In this document: piece by piece, positions 16,744 to 26,483 of the stretch | Layout: each line of letters starts with the position of its first letter | Position numbering within the stretch: the first letter of the stretch is position 1 | Assembly: GCA_003667245.1 (NCBI GenBank) | Contig: RCNN01000334.1 | Span: 1 to 26,682, forward strand | Direction: 5' to 3' | DNA from: Heterostelium multicystogenum | Lineage: Eukaryota; Evosea; Eumycetozoa; Acytosteliales; Acytosteliaceae | DNA length: 26,682 bases | Notes under the pieces: generated by a model | Databases searched by the model: none | What the model saw: only the letters and a program-made list of their open reading frames with translations | What the model was told of the DNA's origin: nothing | Translations under genes and position numbers: made by a program

Positions 16744-17696
16744 TTTTATCTTTAATATAATTGTAAAGATATCTCTCTTAGAGAAGATCTTTTTGGTTTG
16801 ATCTTAGAATTCGGATTCAGGATCGATTGGGTGTGTATGTTGTGTAGTAGTTTTGGTTGTGGGGTGTAGTTTGTGATGTTCTAACTTGTTGTTATAGCAC
16901 TAAAATTGGTGAAAACTTCTTGATTTAGGTGTGATTGACTGATTAAAGTGGTTTGATCTTTGAAATAAATATATAAATTTGTACATGTAACTAACTAATT
17001 ACAAAGTATGTTAAAAATAGGCGAGATGATAGAGTATTAGATCGATCTGGTGAAATAAATATAATTAATTAACTATGAATTGCTGAGGAGTGAGAGAGAG
17101 TTGTGTGCTATCAACTGAATCAATAGTATACTAATCAATCTAAACTAAACTAATTATGTTTGTTTTGGCTTTTTAATTTATCTTTATCTTATATTGATTG
17201 ATTGATTGATTTAATATTAAAATATTATAGAGTTAACATTGTTAATTGATGTTTTAAACAATAAAAGAGAAAACTAAGAATGAGTGATGATGATGATGAT
17301 TGATGTTTAGCTGTGGATTATAATAAATGTGGCATAATAAGTGCTTCGTATTTGATCATTCGAAAAACCACCCACTATTATTATGATTTCTGTTAAAATT
17401 GAAATTTGCACTCTAACATAGTTACAAGGTCATTATGGTCTTATTTTGGCAAGAATAAACAAGTTAACGGAATTTTCGAAAACACTCAAAATTTTGATCA
17501 TGTTGTTTCATGCAAAACCTTAGTACTATTGAGTTTTTTGATTTGAACTAAAATAAACAACCTATTTTTAACAAACAACAGGTTGATAATAATAACTTTA
17601 TTCAATGTGATATACATTGATTGTTGTTGATCTATCCAATATTGAAGTTTACTGAGAAATAGGATTTATAAGTACTGATACTGCAATTCCTTGTTT
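16744..17696. other. Intergenic region upstream of the 7TM-kinase gene
   Basis: About 950 bp of AT-rich DNA with a GT-rich patch (about 16830-16890), a TGAT run (17195-17210) and a GATGATGAT run (17284-17300). I see no coding frame or recognisable RNA. Confidence 0.5.
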
Positions 17697-18059
17697 AACT
17701 AACCTGTTGTAATGAGTTGTCCGAGAGGAGCAAAGATTCATCATAAAAAAGCCAGAGTTCAGTAATAGGTGTCAGTTCATGGAGACAAGACATCAGATAG
17801 TTTTTTAAATAAAGACATATAGAAATCGAGAAATAAATGTATGAAATGTCTGAGTTCCTATAAAAATGTATCTGGAGTGTGAGACCACTCTCTTCTCTTA
17901 TAATCGAGATCGTCACATGTCCACCAAAAGTCTTCTAGAGGAAAATATTTTTGTTTAAATTCCTTACACTTAAACAGTGTTTTTCCATGTGGACTACTTA
18001 ATTATTATTCATCCTAGAAACGATGAAAAACAAATGAAGCCATATCAAACTAATCATTT
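17697..18059 (-). pseudogene. Unrecognised broken coding segment
   Basis: Minus-strand coding-like sequence, not recognised as any family. The clearest piece is a frame of about 70 codons with EESGLTLQIHFYRNSDISYI and LTPITELWLFYDESLLLSD, ending in GTTAGTTAA, which could also be a splice donor (CAACAG|GTTAGT). Just upstream, one frame over, is GKTLFKCKEFKQKYFPLED, and further upstream an ATG at about 18057 gives a hydrophobic start, MISLIWLHLFFIV. Joining them needs two slips. It may be a small secreted or membrane protein, an exon of a larger lost gene, or a fragment. Compositional complexity is higher than the flanks, which is the main reason to think it is or was coding. Confidence 0.3.
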
Positions 18060-18399
18060 TAAATTAATTTTTTATTATTAAAATAAATGGTTTATATACA
18101 ATATCCTCAAATATAGAAAGAATATCTAAAGAATATCTTTCCCACCCGACTTTACAAATTGTAAAATGTGAAATTCTCACTATGTTGTTTTTGACAGAGA
18201 AGGATTTTTATTTAAAAGATCTTTTAGTAAAAGAAATAATTTCATGATCTATACAATATCCAATTTAGATATCTAGGATATTGATTTGATTTTATATGAT
18301 AATTTAATTTTGTATTTATTAATATCATTGGGGTAGGTCGGTTGAGTAGACAAGTAGTATTTTATTGTTTTTATCTTCGTTTAATGGCTTAGCCAAAAC

Positions 18400-18408
18400 T
18401 ATATAAAG
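18400..18408 (+). promoter_or_regulatory. TATA-like box
   Basis: CTATATAAAG lies about 70 bp upstream of the start codon at 18477 in otherwise mixed AT sequence. It is a plausible TATA element for the secreted-protein gene; no transcription start is known. Confidence 0.4.
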
Positions 18409-18418
18409 ACCAAACTAT

Positions 18419-18436
18419 AAATTGGTTAACCAATTT
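18419..18436. promoter_or_regulatory. Perfect 18-bp palindrome between TATA box and start codon
   Basis: AAATTGGTTAACCAATTT is identical to its own reverse complement. It lies 40 bp upstream of the ATG at 18477 and just downstream of the TATA-like box. It could be the site of a dimeric regulator or a leader hairpin; this is inference from symmetry and position. Confidence 0.4.
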
Positions 18437-18476
18437 TTTAAAGATTGATTTTATTTTAAAAAGTAATACTTCAAGA

Positions 18477-19221
18477 ATGTATAGAAATAATATTATTTGT
18501 ACTGTTATTGGTTTGGCTATGATTGCCACATTGGCAAAGTCTCAAACCTATGTAAATATGATTCCTTATAAATCACCTTCTTGCACTGGTGTGCAGACTG
18601 GAATTGGATACTCGTGGATTGCTGATACCTGTGTTGGATTCCGTGATAATAATTTCTATTTTGAAATTACTTCGGATGGAAATGTTAGTATGTCCGAGTA
18701 TCCAAGTTCCGAAAAACTGTGGTAGTGGTGCCAATACTCAGAAAACATTTCATCGTTGACTACTGTTATGCCACTGACTTTGCTGGAACTGAACAGTATC
18801 CCAGAACAATTATGTCAAGATCCAAAGTAGTCCACAACCCACCCCCACCTCCACAAATACGGTTTGAAGTACTCTGTTTTCGAACCAACCGAACACCCAT
18901 TGCTCTGGAAATGTCCAAATGTACTACTACTACATAAACAACACCGTCTGGCAAACACAATTCGATCACTACCAATTCTTCTGTGTTCCGATACAGATTA
19001 TGTAAATATCCTCAAAATTAAATTAACCATCTAAAAATGATTTGAACTAACCAATACTTGATATTGATATCAAAATTACAGTTGCCATACGAAACAGTTA
19101 TGTGGTGTATCTAATTTTTGGTACTGAAGATTCTTCCAATTGTTTCACTGATACCTGGTGGTCAGCCTGTGGAATTGACTTCCTGAGTCCCTTTAAAACT
19201 TACACAATGACATCTTGTTAA
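18477..19221 (+). CDS. Secreted Cys-rich protein of unknown function
   Basis: The N-terminus MYRNNIICTVIGLAMIATLA reads as a signal peptide, followed by a mature part starting near KSQTYVNMIPYKSPSCTGVQ. Cysteines recur in short motifs such as SCTG, ADTC, VDYCYATDFAG, HCSGNVQMYYYYINNTVW, FFCVP, CHTKQLCG, SNCF and WWSACG, suggesting an extracellular disulfide-bonded domain. An intron (19002-19081, GTAAAT...TACAG) precedes the last exon. Frame slips occur after SSEKL (about 18715), in the middle of exon 1 (about 18755 and 18840) and at TTTTT 19115-19119. One T fewer at the last site joins VSNF to GTEDSSNCF and leads to TAA at 19221. The protein would be about 220 residues. I do not recognise a named family; proteins of this kind are common in dictyostelids. 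Confidence 0.65.
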
Positions 19222-19271
19222 ATAAACAAAGATCTTCGTTCCTTTTATGTTCTTATCGATTGTATTTATTA

Positions 19272-20109
19272 TTACAAAAAGGAATTTCAAGATTGATTCT
19301 CTGAGTGGATCCACTGATTTGTGATCGACATCTCCGAGCTTGAGCACACCTTCAAAGTGAGTGGCTTCGAATTCGGTGAAAATCTGTGACTTGGAGTTCC
19401 ATGAGTCGCTGAGTCTTTGTGCAAAAGTTTGTGCTTTGAACAAGGTTAACGAGCTTGTCTCCTGGGGAGTGGACCAACAACCAACTGATTTCAGAGAGAT
19501 TCGACTTGTTGGCGTCGGTTGGGACGATTCTTTGTGGTGATTCCCATTGCTCAGGATCCTCGCTGTTTGAAAACAAATGCAATATTCTCTTTGTAGTCTG
19601 GATAGTCTGTGTTGAGCTGTTGGCAGTCGTATATTCCTTGGATACCAATGCAACGTGTGATCTTGTATTGTCCTTGGATGTCAACCAATGATTGATATTG
19701 GAGTGGTTGCATAGCGACGCAGGCAATCATATGTGCACCGCATGAGTGTCCAATTAAAGTGATATTGTTGACATCGTAGCGATAGTCGTCACGGTTATCG
19801 ACGAGCCAACGGATACTCTCAGCAAAGTCATTGTTGTGAACTGGGTATCTGATTGGTACCTTGTGAGCCTGCTTGCTCAAACGGTAGTTGACAACAGCAA
19901 CCATGTATCCGTGTGATGCAAAGAAACGACCCATTTCAACGTAATCAGACTTGTCACGATCCATCCAGAATCCACCATGAACATAGACCAACAATGGGGA
20001 ACTTCTTATCGTCGGCTACACCTTCGATTGATGGTTCGTAGAGATCCAACTTTTGAGAAGAGTGAGCTTTACCATAGATTTGGTCGTAATAAATAGCTGT
20101 TTTATCCAT
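19272..20109 (-). CDS. Kynurenine-formamidase-like alpha/beta hydrolase
   Basis: Probably hydrolyses N-formylkynurenine to kynurenine and formate in tryptophan breakdown (AFMID/BNA7 family). From the ATG at 20109: MDKTAIYYDQIYGKAHSSQK, then the oxyanion-hole motif HGGFW (VYVHGGFWMDRDKSDY), AVVNYRLSKQ, the nucleophile elbow GHSCGAHM (Ser), the acid motif LLVHSPGDKLVNL (Asp) and THFEGVLKLGD (His), so the full triad is present. Slips: GGGG 19996-19999 on the plus strand (one base too many, joins KKFP to LLVYVHGG), about 19570, about 19445, and AAAAA 19276-19280. With one base fewer at the last site the protein stops at ILKFLL, TAA at 19274-19272. Length of about 275 residues fits the family. The 3' end lies 50 bp from the convergent secreted-protein gene. 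A related esterase is the main alternative. Confidence 0.85.
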
Positions 20110-20371
20110 TTTAAAGTAAGTTACAAAATTGAATAGAATCTGATCAGTGTGAAACTTGCTTGACCCAAAATATATCTGTAGTCAGCAACAAAAAATGATT
20201 AAAAATTTTCACAGAATAATTGTCGAAATTTAGAGTTTGTTCAGTGGGTTTGATTGACTTTGTTTTTGGGTAGTGGTTAGTTTGTAGAGTTCTTTTTAAA
20301 ATACTTAAAATTTCTTAATCAAGGTTTTGTTTAGATAAAATAAATATATTTTGTTGATTATCTTTATTTAG
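20110..20371. other. Gap between formamidase-like gene and RING gene
   Basis: About 260 bp, upstream of the formamidase-like start and downstream of the RING stop. It is AT-rich with a GT-rich patch (about 20235-20290). It should hold the formamidase-like promoter; no clear element is recognised. Confidence 0.45.
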
Positions 20372-21669
20372 TCAGCAATCAAAACAAGGCAGTCCGTCGA
20401 TTGGACAGTTTCTTGAGGAGTTTGCTAGCCAATTGTTGATACATTCGTTGTGGTAGATATGACCACATTTTGGAAGATTGGTAACTTGTTCGTTGGTGGT
20501 GAACTCGTTGAGGCAAAACCATGCAAGTATCGCAGTTGGCATGTGCAGTATTAGTTCTGTTGAAACTTAACAATTGGCAATGATTTCAAGACTTCCTTTG
20601 GTGTTGTCTTTGGCAAGACTGAGTTGTCAAGGAGAAGAAAGCAATTCGTAGTCCTCAGGTGTGAGCTCACGGTTGAGAAGATCGTTGATTTGACGTTGAG
20701 TTTAGAGTGGTGGCAGCAAGTGAACGTCCAAGTGAACGATCATAGTCGGCTGCAGACATGGACATGGCAGTACGCAATTCCTTTTCGTAGGTTTGTTCTG
20801 GGTTTGGAGAGTAAGCTCTGCTTAAAATTTCATTTTGACGTTGGGGCATCGCCAGACTTTTGGTGGGAGTAGTATCTTGACATCCAGGAGCTTTGTCTTG
20901 CTTCTTTGGCACTCAAATAAGAGCTGACAAAGAATCTCTTGATTCTGTCTTTCTTATTTTTATTGCAATGTCTCAAATGGCCGTCAAACTTTACTCCCAA
21001 ATATTCATTTTCCCAACTGTCTTCAAAATCACACTTTTCCAAAAAACTATTTACACTTAAACTTAAAACTTCTTCTTCATCTTCTTCAACTTCAAAATCC
21101 ATTTCTATATCTTCTTCACTATTATTACTATTATTATTATTTACAATTGTTGTGGTTCTTCTTCTTCTTCTATTGGTACAACTGTTTCCTTGTTGATAAT
21201 TTCAAAATCTTTTGTTGTCAAACCATTGCTGCTACCTTCTCCACTATCTTCCATTTCTTCAACTTTTTCCAAAAACTTCTACTTTTTCACTATTTTCTTC
21301 TATATTATTATTACTATTATTATTATTATATTCTTCAGCAATATCTCTTATATCTTTTTTATAATTAAATGTAAATAGTTGTTCTATTTCTGCTTGTGAA
21401 AATACTTTGTGATTATTGGTGCTGTGGTGGTTGTTGTTTGAGTTATAATTTAATTTCTCCTGTGATTTTTGAGATTGTTTATGTAGTCTTTGTTGTTTTA
21501 ATTTTGATTTAGAAAGGTGTTTAGTTGTTCTATCTTTCTTTGGTAATAAAAACTCGTCCAAACCAAAGGATGAGTCATTTACAGGCTCCAATAATAATCC
21601 ACCTGGATCTGGAATAGATTTAATGGTGAAATCATTCAATTTGATAATATTATTATTTCCTTTTCCCAT
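20372..21669 (-). CDS. RING-H2-like finger protein, putative E3 ubiquitin ligase
   Basis: Starts MGKGNNNIIKLNDFTIKSIP at 21669. The N-terminal half is Asn/Glu/Lys-rich low complexity, then an acidic segment (DFEVEEDEEEVLSLS), FEDSWENEYLGVKFDGHLRH, and a helical stretch RELTPEDYELL just before the zinc-binding end. The RING runs CMVCLNEFTTNEQV ... LPKCGHIYHNECINNW ... RNCPID. This is C-C-C-H-H-C-C with Asp in place of the last Cys, followed by GLPCFDC and TGA at 20372. An Asp zinc ligand at this place is known in RBX1. The RING continues in one frame only if one base is removed at AAAA 20515-20518 (plus strand); another slip sits at AAA 20563-20565, and more lie upstream. An E2-binding E3 ligase is the natural inference; substrate unknown. 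Confidence 0.8.
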
Positions 21670-22069
21670 GATTTTCTGTATTATTATTATATTATTATTA
21701 TATAAACTTGAGTTCTGAGATTTATCTATTGTTAATGATATGATTATAAATATGTATAAATATTTTTAAATAAAAAGAAATTAAGCTATTATTTAAAATC
21801 AATTTTAATATTTTGGTAATAGGTAGTAATGGTCATTCACTCTTTTAGAAGAGGTACTACTTTTTATGTAAACAATAAGTAATATTTTCAAGTTCAACCA
21901 ACTGAATGTGATTTAAACAAGAAGTATACTTTATTAAAAATTTAATTATCTTGCTTTTTTTCCAACAATTTTCACACAAAAAAATTTGAGAAATTTAGCA
22001 AACATTTCCATCCATTTTTTAAAGTCTAAAAATACTTATAATCACATTGTTGTTGGAATTGGCACCGAC

Positions 22070-22168
22070 CTGTGCTCAACGACGTAGTGAATGAAATGAA
22101 GTTCAAATAAAAATTAATCTTTGGAAATCCTGATTGGTGTTGAATCGGTCGGTCCGATTTTGCAATCA
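22070..22168. other. GC-richer segment with strong stem-loops, possible structured RNA or regulatory element
   Basis: At 22131-22168 a nested hairpin is present: TGATTG (22131-22136) pairs with CAATCA (22163-22168), and inside it AATCGG (22143-22148) pairs with CCGATT (22154-22159) around TCGGT. Upstream, GCACCGACCTGTGC can form a small hairpin, and its ACCGACC is complementary to GGTCGGT in the loop region of the second. It lies 460 bp upstream of the RING start. No known RNA family is recognised; strand unknown. Confidence 0.3.
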
Positions 22169-22396
22169 CATCAATCAATCAATCCATCACAAATGAACAA
22201 TAAATGATGACTAATTAATTTGGATATTTAAGATTTATTTATATTACAATGAATTTATTGGTGGATTGGATGGATTGGGTTTGGCTTGGTTGGTTGTATG
22301 TATGTTTGTTTGGAATTTTGTTGTCGAAATAAATAAAGGTAAACAAAATACACATGTTTAATTGTAATTAGAATTTAGCTACTATTATAAATAAAT

Positions 22397-22440
22397 TATT
22401 ATTATTACTATTACTATTATTACTATTATTATTATTAATA
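22397..22440. repeat. TTA/CTA trinucleotide repeat
   Basis: An interrupted run of ATT/ACT triplets immediately downstream of the ArfGEF stop codon. It is simple sequence typical of dictyostelid gene ends. Confidence 0.6.
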
Positions 22441-22453
22441 TCTGATGATATTT

Positions 22454-25353
22454 TTAGTGTTGTTGTTTTTGGAATTGTGAAAGAATTAATCTTGTCCATG
22501 ATTCCATCTCGCGCTTACTTTCGGTACTGAGTATACAAGTTGTTTGTTTTGATGATTTCAACATTTTCTGTTGGAGTCTCATCAAGTGTTCAATGTTTTG
22601 TTGTTCAAGAGATTTGCTGGTGCTACTGCTATTGGAAGTTGTAGTTGTGGTGGTAGTGGAGGCAGAATGATTATTTTGGAAGGTGGGAGGAGTTTTTGCT
22701 TGGGGTTGTGGAGGTGATGATAGTGCTGACGATGGTACACCTGGTGAACTTTGGTTACTGCAGTTGGAGTTGGTGGATCCTGACAATGGTGATGAGGTTG
22801 ATGCTGGTGATGATGATATCATGGAAGATGGTGTGGAGAATGTTGAGATACTAGATGATCTGATCAGTGAAGAGGGTCCAGGTTTGAATGGTGTTGGCGA
22901 TGGTCTTGGTTGTGTTAGTGAGTTGATTTGGTGGGTATCCTGTGCTGGTAGTTCCACCGGCGGCTGCAGCTTTCGCGTTCACGTGCCAAACTCTCTTGAT
23001 ATCCTTGTTGCTGTTGCATCTGTAGCTGTTCCTTCTTTGCCTTTCCGAATCGCAGTGAAAAAGCCTTTCTTCTTTGGATCTGTAACATCCAGGTATTTGC
23101 CACCAGCTCCGTGTTGTGGAACCGAGGTTGAAAGTGGTGAGCTAGGTGATGATGAGCTGGATGAAATCGAACTGGAAACACTTTCTTCTTCGTAGAATGC
23201 GGCAGACTGCGAAGATTCAGAGAGTGTATCGATGGAGCTGATCGAATCAGTGTCTAAAACTTCCAATGGCATCTGCTCCAATCGTACTACATTATTAATG
23301 CCTGGAGTCAATTCCTCACCCATCTTTTCGACCACACTGTCCCAGAATCTTGGTACTTTGGGACGGTCTTTTTGCTGTCATTTGCAACATCTTTGGAATA
23401 CCAACTGCTGTTGACCAACTTGGCTTGCCAACGACTTGTTCTTTGCGTTGGATCCATTGGTAAGTTGGCTCATCTCTTTGGCAATCATATCCATCAAAAT
23501 GGGCGGTGAGCTGTGATTCAAATTGAAGCAATACTTTCTACCCTTGACTTCTTTACCCTGAGGTGTGATTACAGTTGGATGCAGATATCTAATGGGAATG
23601 GTATCACTTGGCTTTCTGAAAAAGTAAAGTGATCCTTCACTTAGAATACACCATTTCTTGCTCCATTTCTCTGTAACTTTTCCTTTAACTCTAATATATA
23701 ACCAACCTTTTTTAACAGCATAAGGGAATTGTGCTCTGAAATCAAATATTAGTAAATATTATTCATTTCCATTCCATATATAATATTATTATTACGTACT
23801 CTGATGGATTCATTTTAATTTCATCTGAACAAATTCTATCGTATAGGTCCTCTATATAGTCCAATGGTAGATCCTTTCCATTATTGATTCTCGAGAGTGA
23901 TTTTATGAATTTCTGCTTTGTAAGAGTCGCTTTGATCACCGGACTATGAACATCGGTATTTAAAAGAATAATAGCAAAGGCCAAAATATATACAGCGTCG
24001 GGATCTTTCGAAAATACCGCTTTTGATGTTGTCTCTATAGAATTTGATTAGCGAATCTCTGTTACGATTCTGTCGATTTTTTGTGCTTCTCCCGGTAGTC
24101 TGAAGCAGTAGAGTAGCTGACGTAGTGCCATGTCGAAATCCAAAATCTTGGAAGCTGAATCTTGCAATGAATGCTTCGAGAATTTCGATACAGAATGCTT
24201 CACTTTCCACCAAGATAGTCACCAATGGCACGTTTGTTTAGCAGTGGACAGGTGTGGAGGAACTCGGAAATGGATTGAGGTGTCTTCTCGATGAGTCCTT
24301 GCGAGATGAAATATTCGATTCCTTTGCGTGGCTTTTCGTTAAATAGCTTGATACCAGTCAGTACTATAGTATCGCTTGGTGGGTGGGCGCTGCTTACAGA
24401 GACGTCGTCGCTGTCCTTGCCCTCCGACAGGACTTGCTCTTCCTCGGGCATTGTCATTACTTGTGAGGCTGCCAGCTTATTCATCTCTGAGAGGTGTTCG
24501 ATCAAGATGGAACCACGCTTTAGTGGGTCCAACTTATCATCTACACATTTCATCTTATTGTGTAAAATCGACCAACGTGCTGTATAAATCTATTGATTCT
24601 GCTTGTCCATGATTGCTCTCGCCATTTCTGGGTAAAGTTGGCGGGTGTCATCAATGGGGGAGGTGGCTGCATAATAGGTGGTAAAACTTGATAATAAAGG
24701 AGGTGATGATGTAGTTATTGTTGGAACATGACTATTATTACTGCTGCTGTTGCTATTGCTGTTATTATTATTATTATTATTTTTAGATGTCAAATCAGAA
24801 GCACCGTCTAAGTGTTGTGATTTGGGAGATGCCAAAGTTGTATCTGACATTTCTGAGGATGATGTATAGTGGTGGTAATCTTCTCCACTTTGTAGTAAAT
24901 CACAAGAATATTCTGCTTCTTCTTCTTCTTCAAATTCACTTTCAAATTCTTCGCCTTCGAATGGTTCTTCTAGTGCAGGTAGCTCGACTTCTTCTACTTC
25001 TTCAGTTTCTTCAACTTCCAACTCAACTTCGAATTGTTGTTGTTGCTGTTGCTGCTGATGATCCTCTTCTTCTGCTTCTGGATATCTCTTTCTCACAGGA
25101 GGTGGCGGTGGTGTTTTTTTGCTGTGGTTTATTGCTATTGTTTTTGTTGTGCTGCTGCTGAATTTGGAATCGGGGGCTGAGGTGGATGTCTCTGTGGGCT
25201 ATGACTGTAATTCTGATGCTGCTGCTGGTGTTGGCGTATTGTAATACTACTGGTAGTGGTTGTAGTTGTATAGTTCTGTAATTGATATTTCTGTAGCTGT
25301 TGCTGTAATTGAAATTCAATTTGATGTTTTAGTAATTTTCTTTCTTCTGTCAT
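22454..25353 (-). CDS. Sec7-PH Arf guanine-nucleotide exchange factor
   Basis: Activates Arf GTPases on membranes by GDP/GTP exchange. Starts MTEERKLLKHQIEFQLQQQL at 25353; the N-terminus is Gln-, Glu- and Asn-rich, with a Q8 run and a long acidic stretch. The Sec7 domain (about 24440-23800) shows LFNEKPRKGIEYFISQGLIE, LLNKRAIGDYLG, FRLPGEAQKIDR (spread over two frames), AFAIILLNTDVHSPVIK and NNGKDLPLDYIEDLYDRI. At 24207-24208 (plus-strand CC) removing one base gives GDYLGE, restoring the catalytic glutamic finger. An intron (23799-23736) leads to the PH domain: KKGWLYIRVKGKVTEKWSKK, WCILSEGSLYFFRK, KGRKYCFNLNHSS. About 320 residues of Ser/Thr/Pro/Gln-rich sequence follow, then CILSTESKREMESWTRLIL, which reads as the missing PH C-terminal strand and helix. 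There is an in-frame TAG at 24590-24592. Domain order fits cytohesin or PSD/EFA6; I cannot choose. Confidence 0.9.
23736..23799 (-). other. Intron between Sec7 and PH coding parts
   Basis: Donor GTACGT follows NPSE codons and acceptor TTTCAG precedes AQFPYAVKKGW. The 64-nt intron keeps the frame (split GA|A codon), so both splice sites are well supported. Confidence 0.8.
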
Positions 25354-26324
25354 TTTTAATAAAATGGTGTTGTTTTAATTTTGATGAAAAAAAAAGAGTA
25401 GAAAACTGGGTGATTGTGATGCTAATGGTGCTTATTTGACGTTATTATTGGTTTTTCAAAATATTATATTTGATTGGCTATTTAATTAATTGATTCTTAA
25501 TTATTTATTTTGAAAATTTCGAAATTCAACATTTGATTTGGATCTATTCTATAATAGAATATTAAATATATTTGAATTTGATTGGATCGAATCTATGAAT
25601 AAACAACAAATGTAGATAACATATAAAAGTAGACTTACATACACCTAACAAACGAAATGATTGATTACTTTAGAATTGTATTGTATTGTATTTGTGATTG
25701 TATTGATATATACACTGACTTATTAGCTATTTAGTTAGTTAGTTTTAATAAGATATGATGGTATTAGCAATGATACAAATAATTAATATTAGATATAAAT
25801 ATAATAAATTAATATAAAACAACTAATTAATTAAATGTTATAATTATAATAATTAATTAAATTAATAACAATATGATACAATATTAAATAAATAATATAA
25901 TAAAATAAATAATAAAATAAATATATATATTATTATATGAATAAATTAAAAATATAATTTGTTATTGTTGTTGTGATAACTGAATATTTAGTATTTCAAA
26001 CAAATAGATCAATTAACAAACACCTAACTAACTGTCAATTAAACCAGGTGTAATGTTTGGCTGTTTGTTTTTCTTATCGTGTTGTTGTTAATACTTTATT
26101 GTAAACTATAATATTAAGATGTTGATGATGATGAGGTTGATGATGGTGATGGTTAAAAAAGAAGATGATGATAAAATACTACTAATAAGTTTTAGAATTA
26201 ATTAGAATTTCTCATCAACTAAACAATACACAACACAATCAATAGCAATCCAACAACAATTAATTAACAAACCATACAAACAGAAATACAATCAATCAAT
26301 GTGAGATAAGAGATAGTATTATAT

Positions 26325-26366
26325 TACTACTACTACTACTACTCCTACTTGCTACTACTACTATTA
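26325..26366. repeat. TAC/CTA trinucleotide repeat
   Basis: A run of TAC triplets with few interruptions near the right end of the window, simple sequence with no associated gene. Confidence 0.6.
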
Positions 26367-26456
26367 GTATTTGCTGTGGTTGTGGTGGTATTGGTAGTGT
26401 TGCCTGTTGCTTTGTGCAGGTATCAATTCAGTAGGTGCCTGTCTATCCACTTCTTA

Positions 26457-26483
26457 CTGTCTGTCTGTCTGTCCGTCTGTCTT
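26457..26483. repeat. CTGT tetranucleotide repeat
   Basis: About six CTGT units, the last two altered, in non-coding DNA near the window edge. Confidence 0.6.

Larger units (their letters stand above)
18060..18476. other. Promoter region of the secreted protein gene
   Basis: About 420 bp of AT-rich sequence with no ORF of note. Its 3' end carries a TATA-like box and an 18-bp palindrome, listed separately, directly before the plus-strand gene at 18477. Confidence 0.5.
21670..22453. other. Intergenic region upstream of the RING gene
   Basis: About 780 bp. Most is AT-rich, but 22060-22170 is clearly GC-richer and foldable (listed separately). A TTA/CTA trinucleotide run occupies about 22397-22440, next to the ArfGEF stop. 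A 28-codon ORF at about 22250 is Trp/Gly-rich from a GGATT repeat and looks like chance. Confidence 0.5.

Noticed and set aside
20667..20912. A separate small gene within the RING locus
   Set aside because: It is one frame piece of the same gene; the neighbouring frame leads smoothly to RELTPEDYELL and the RING.
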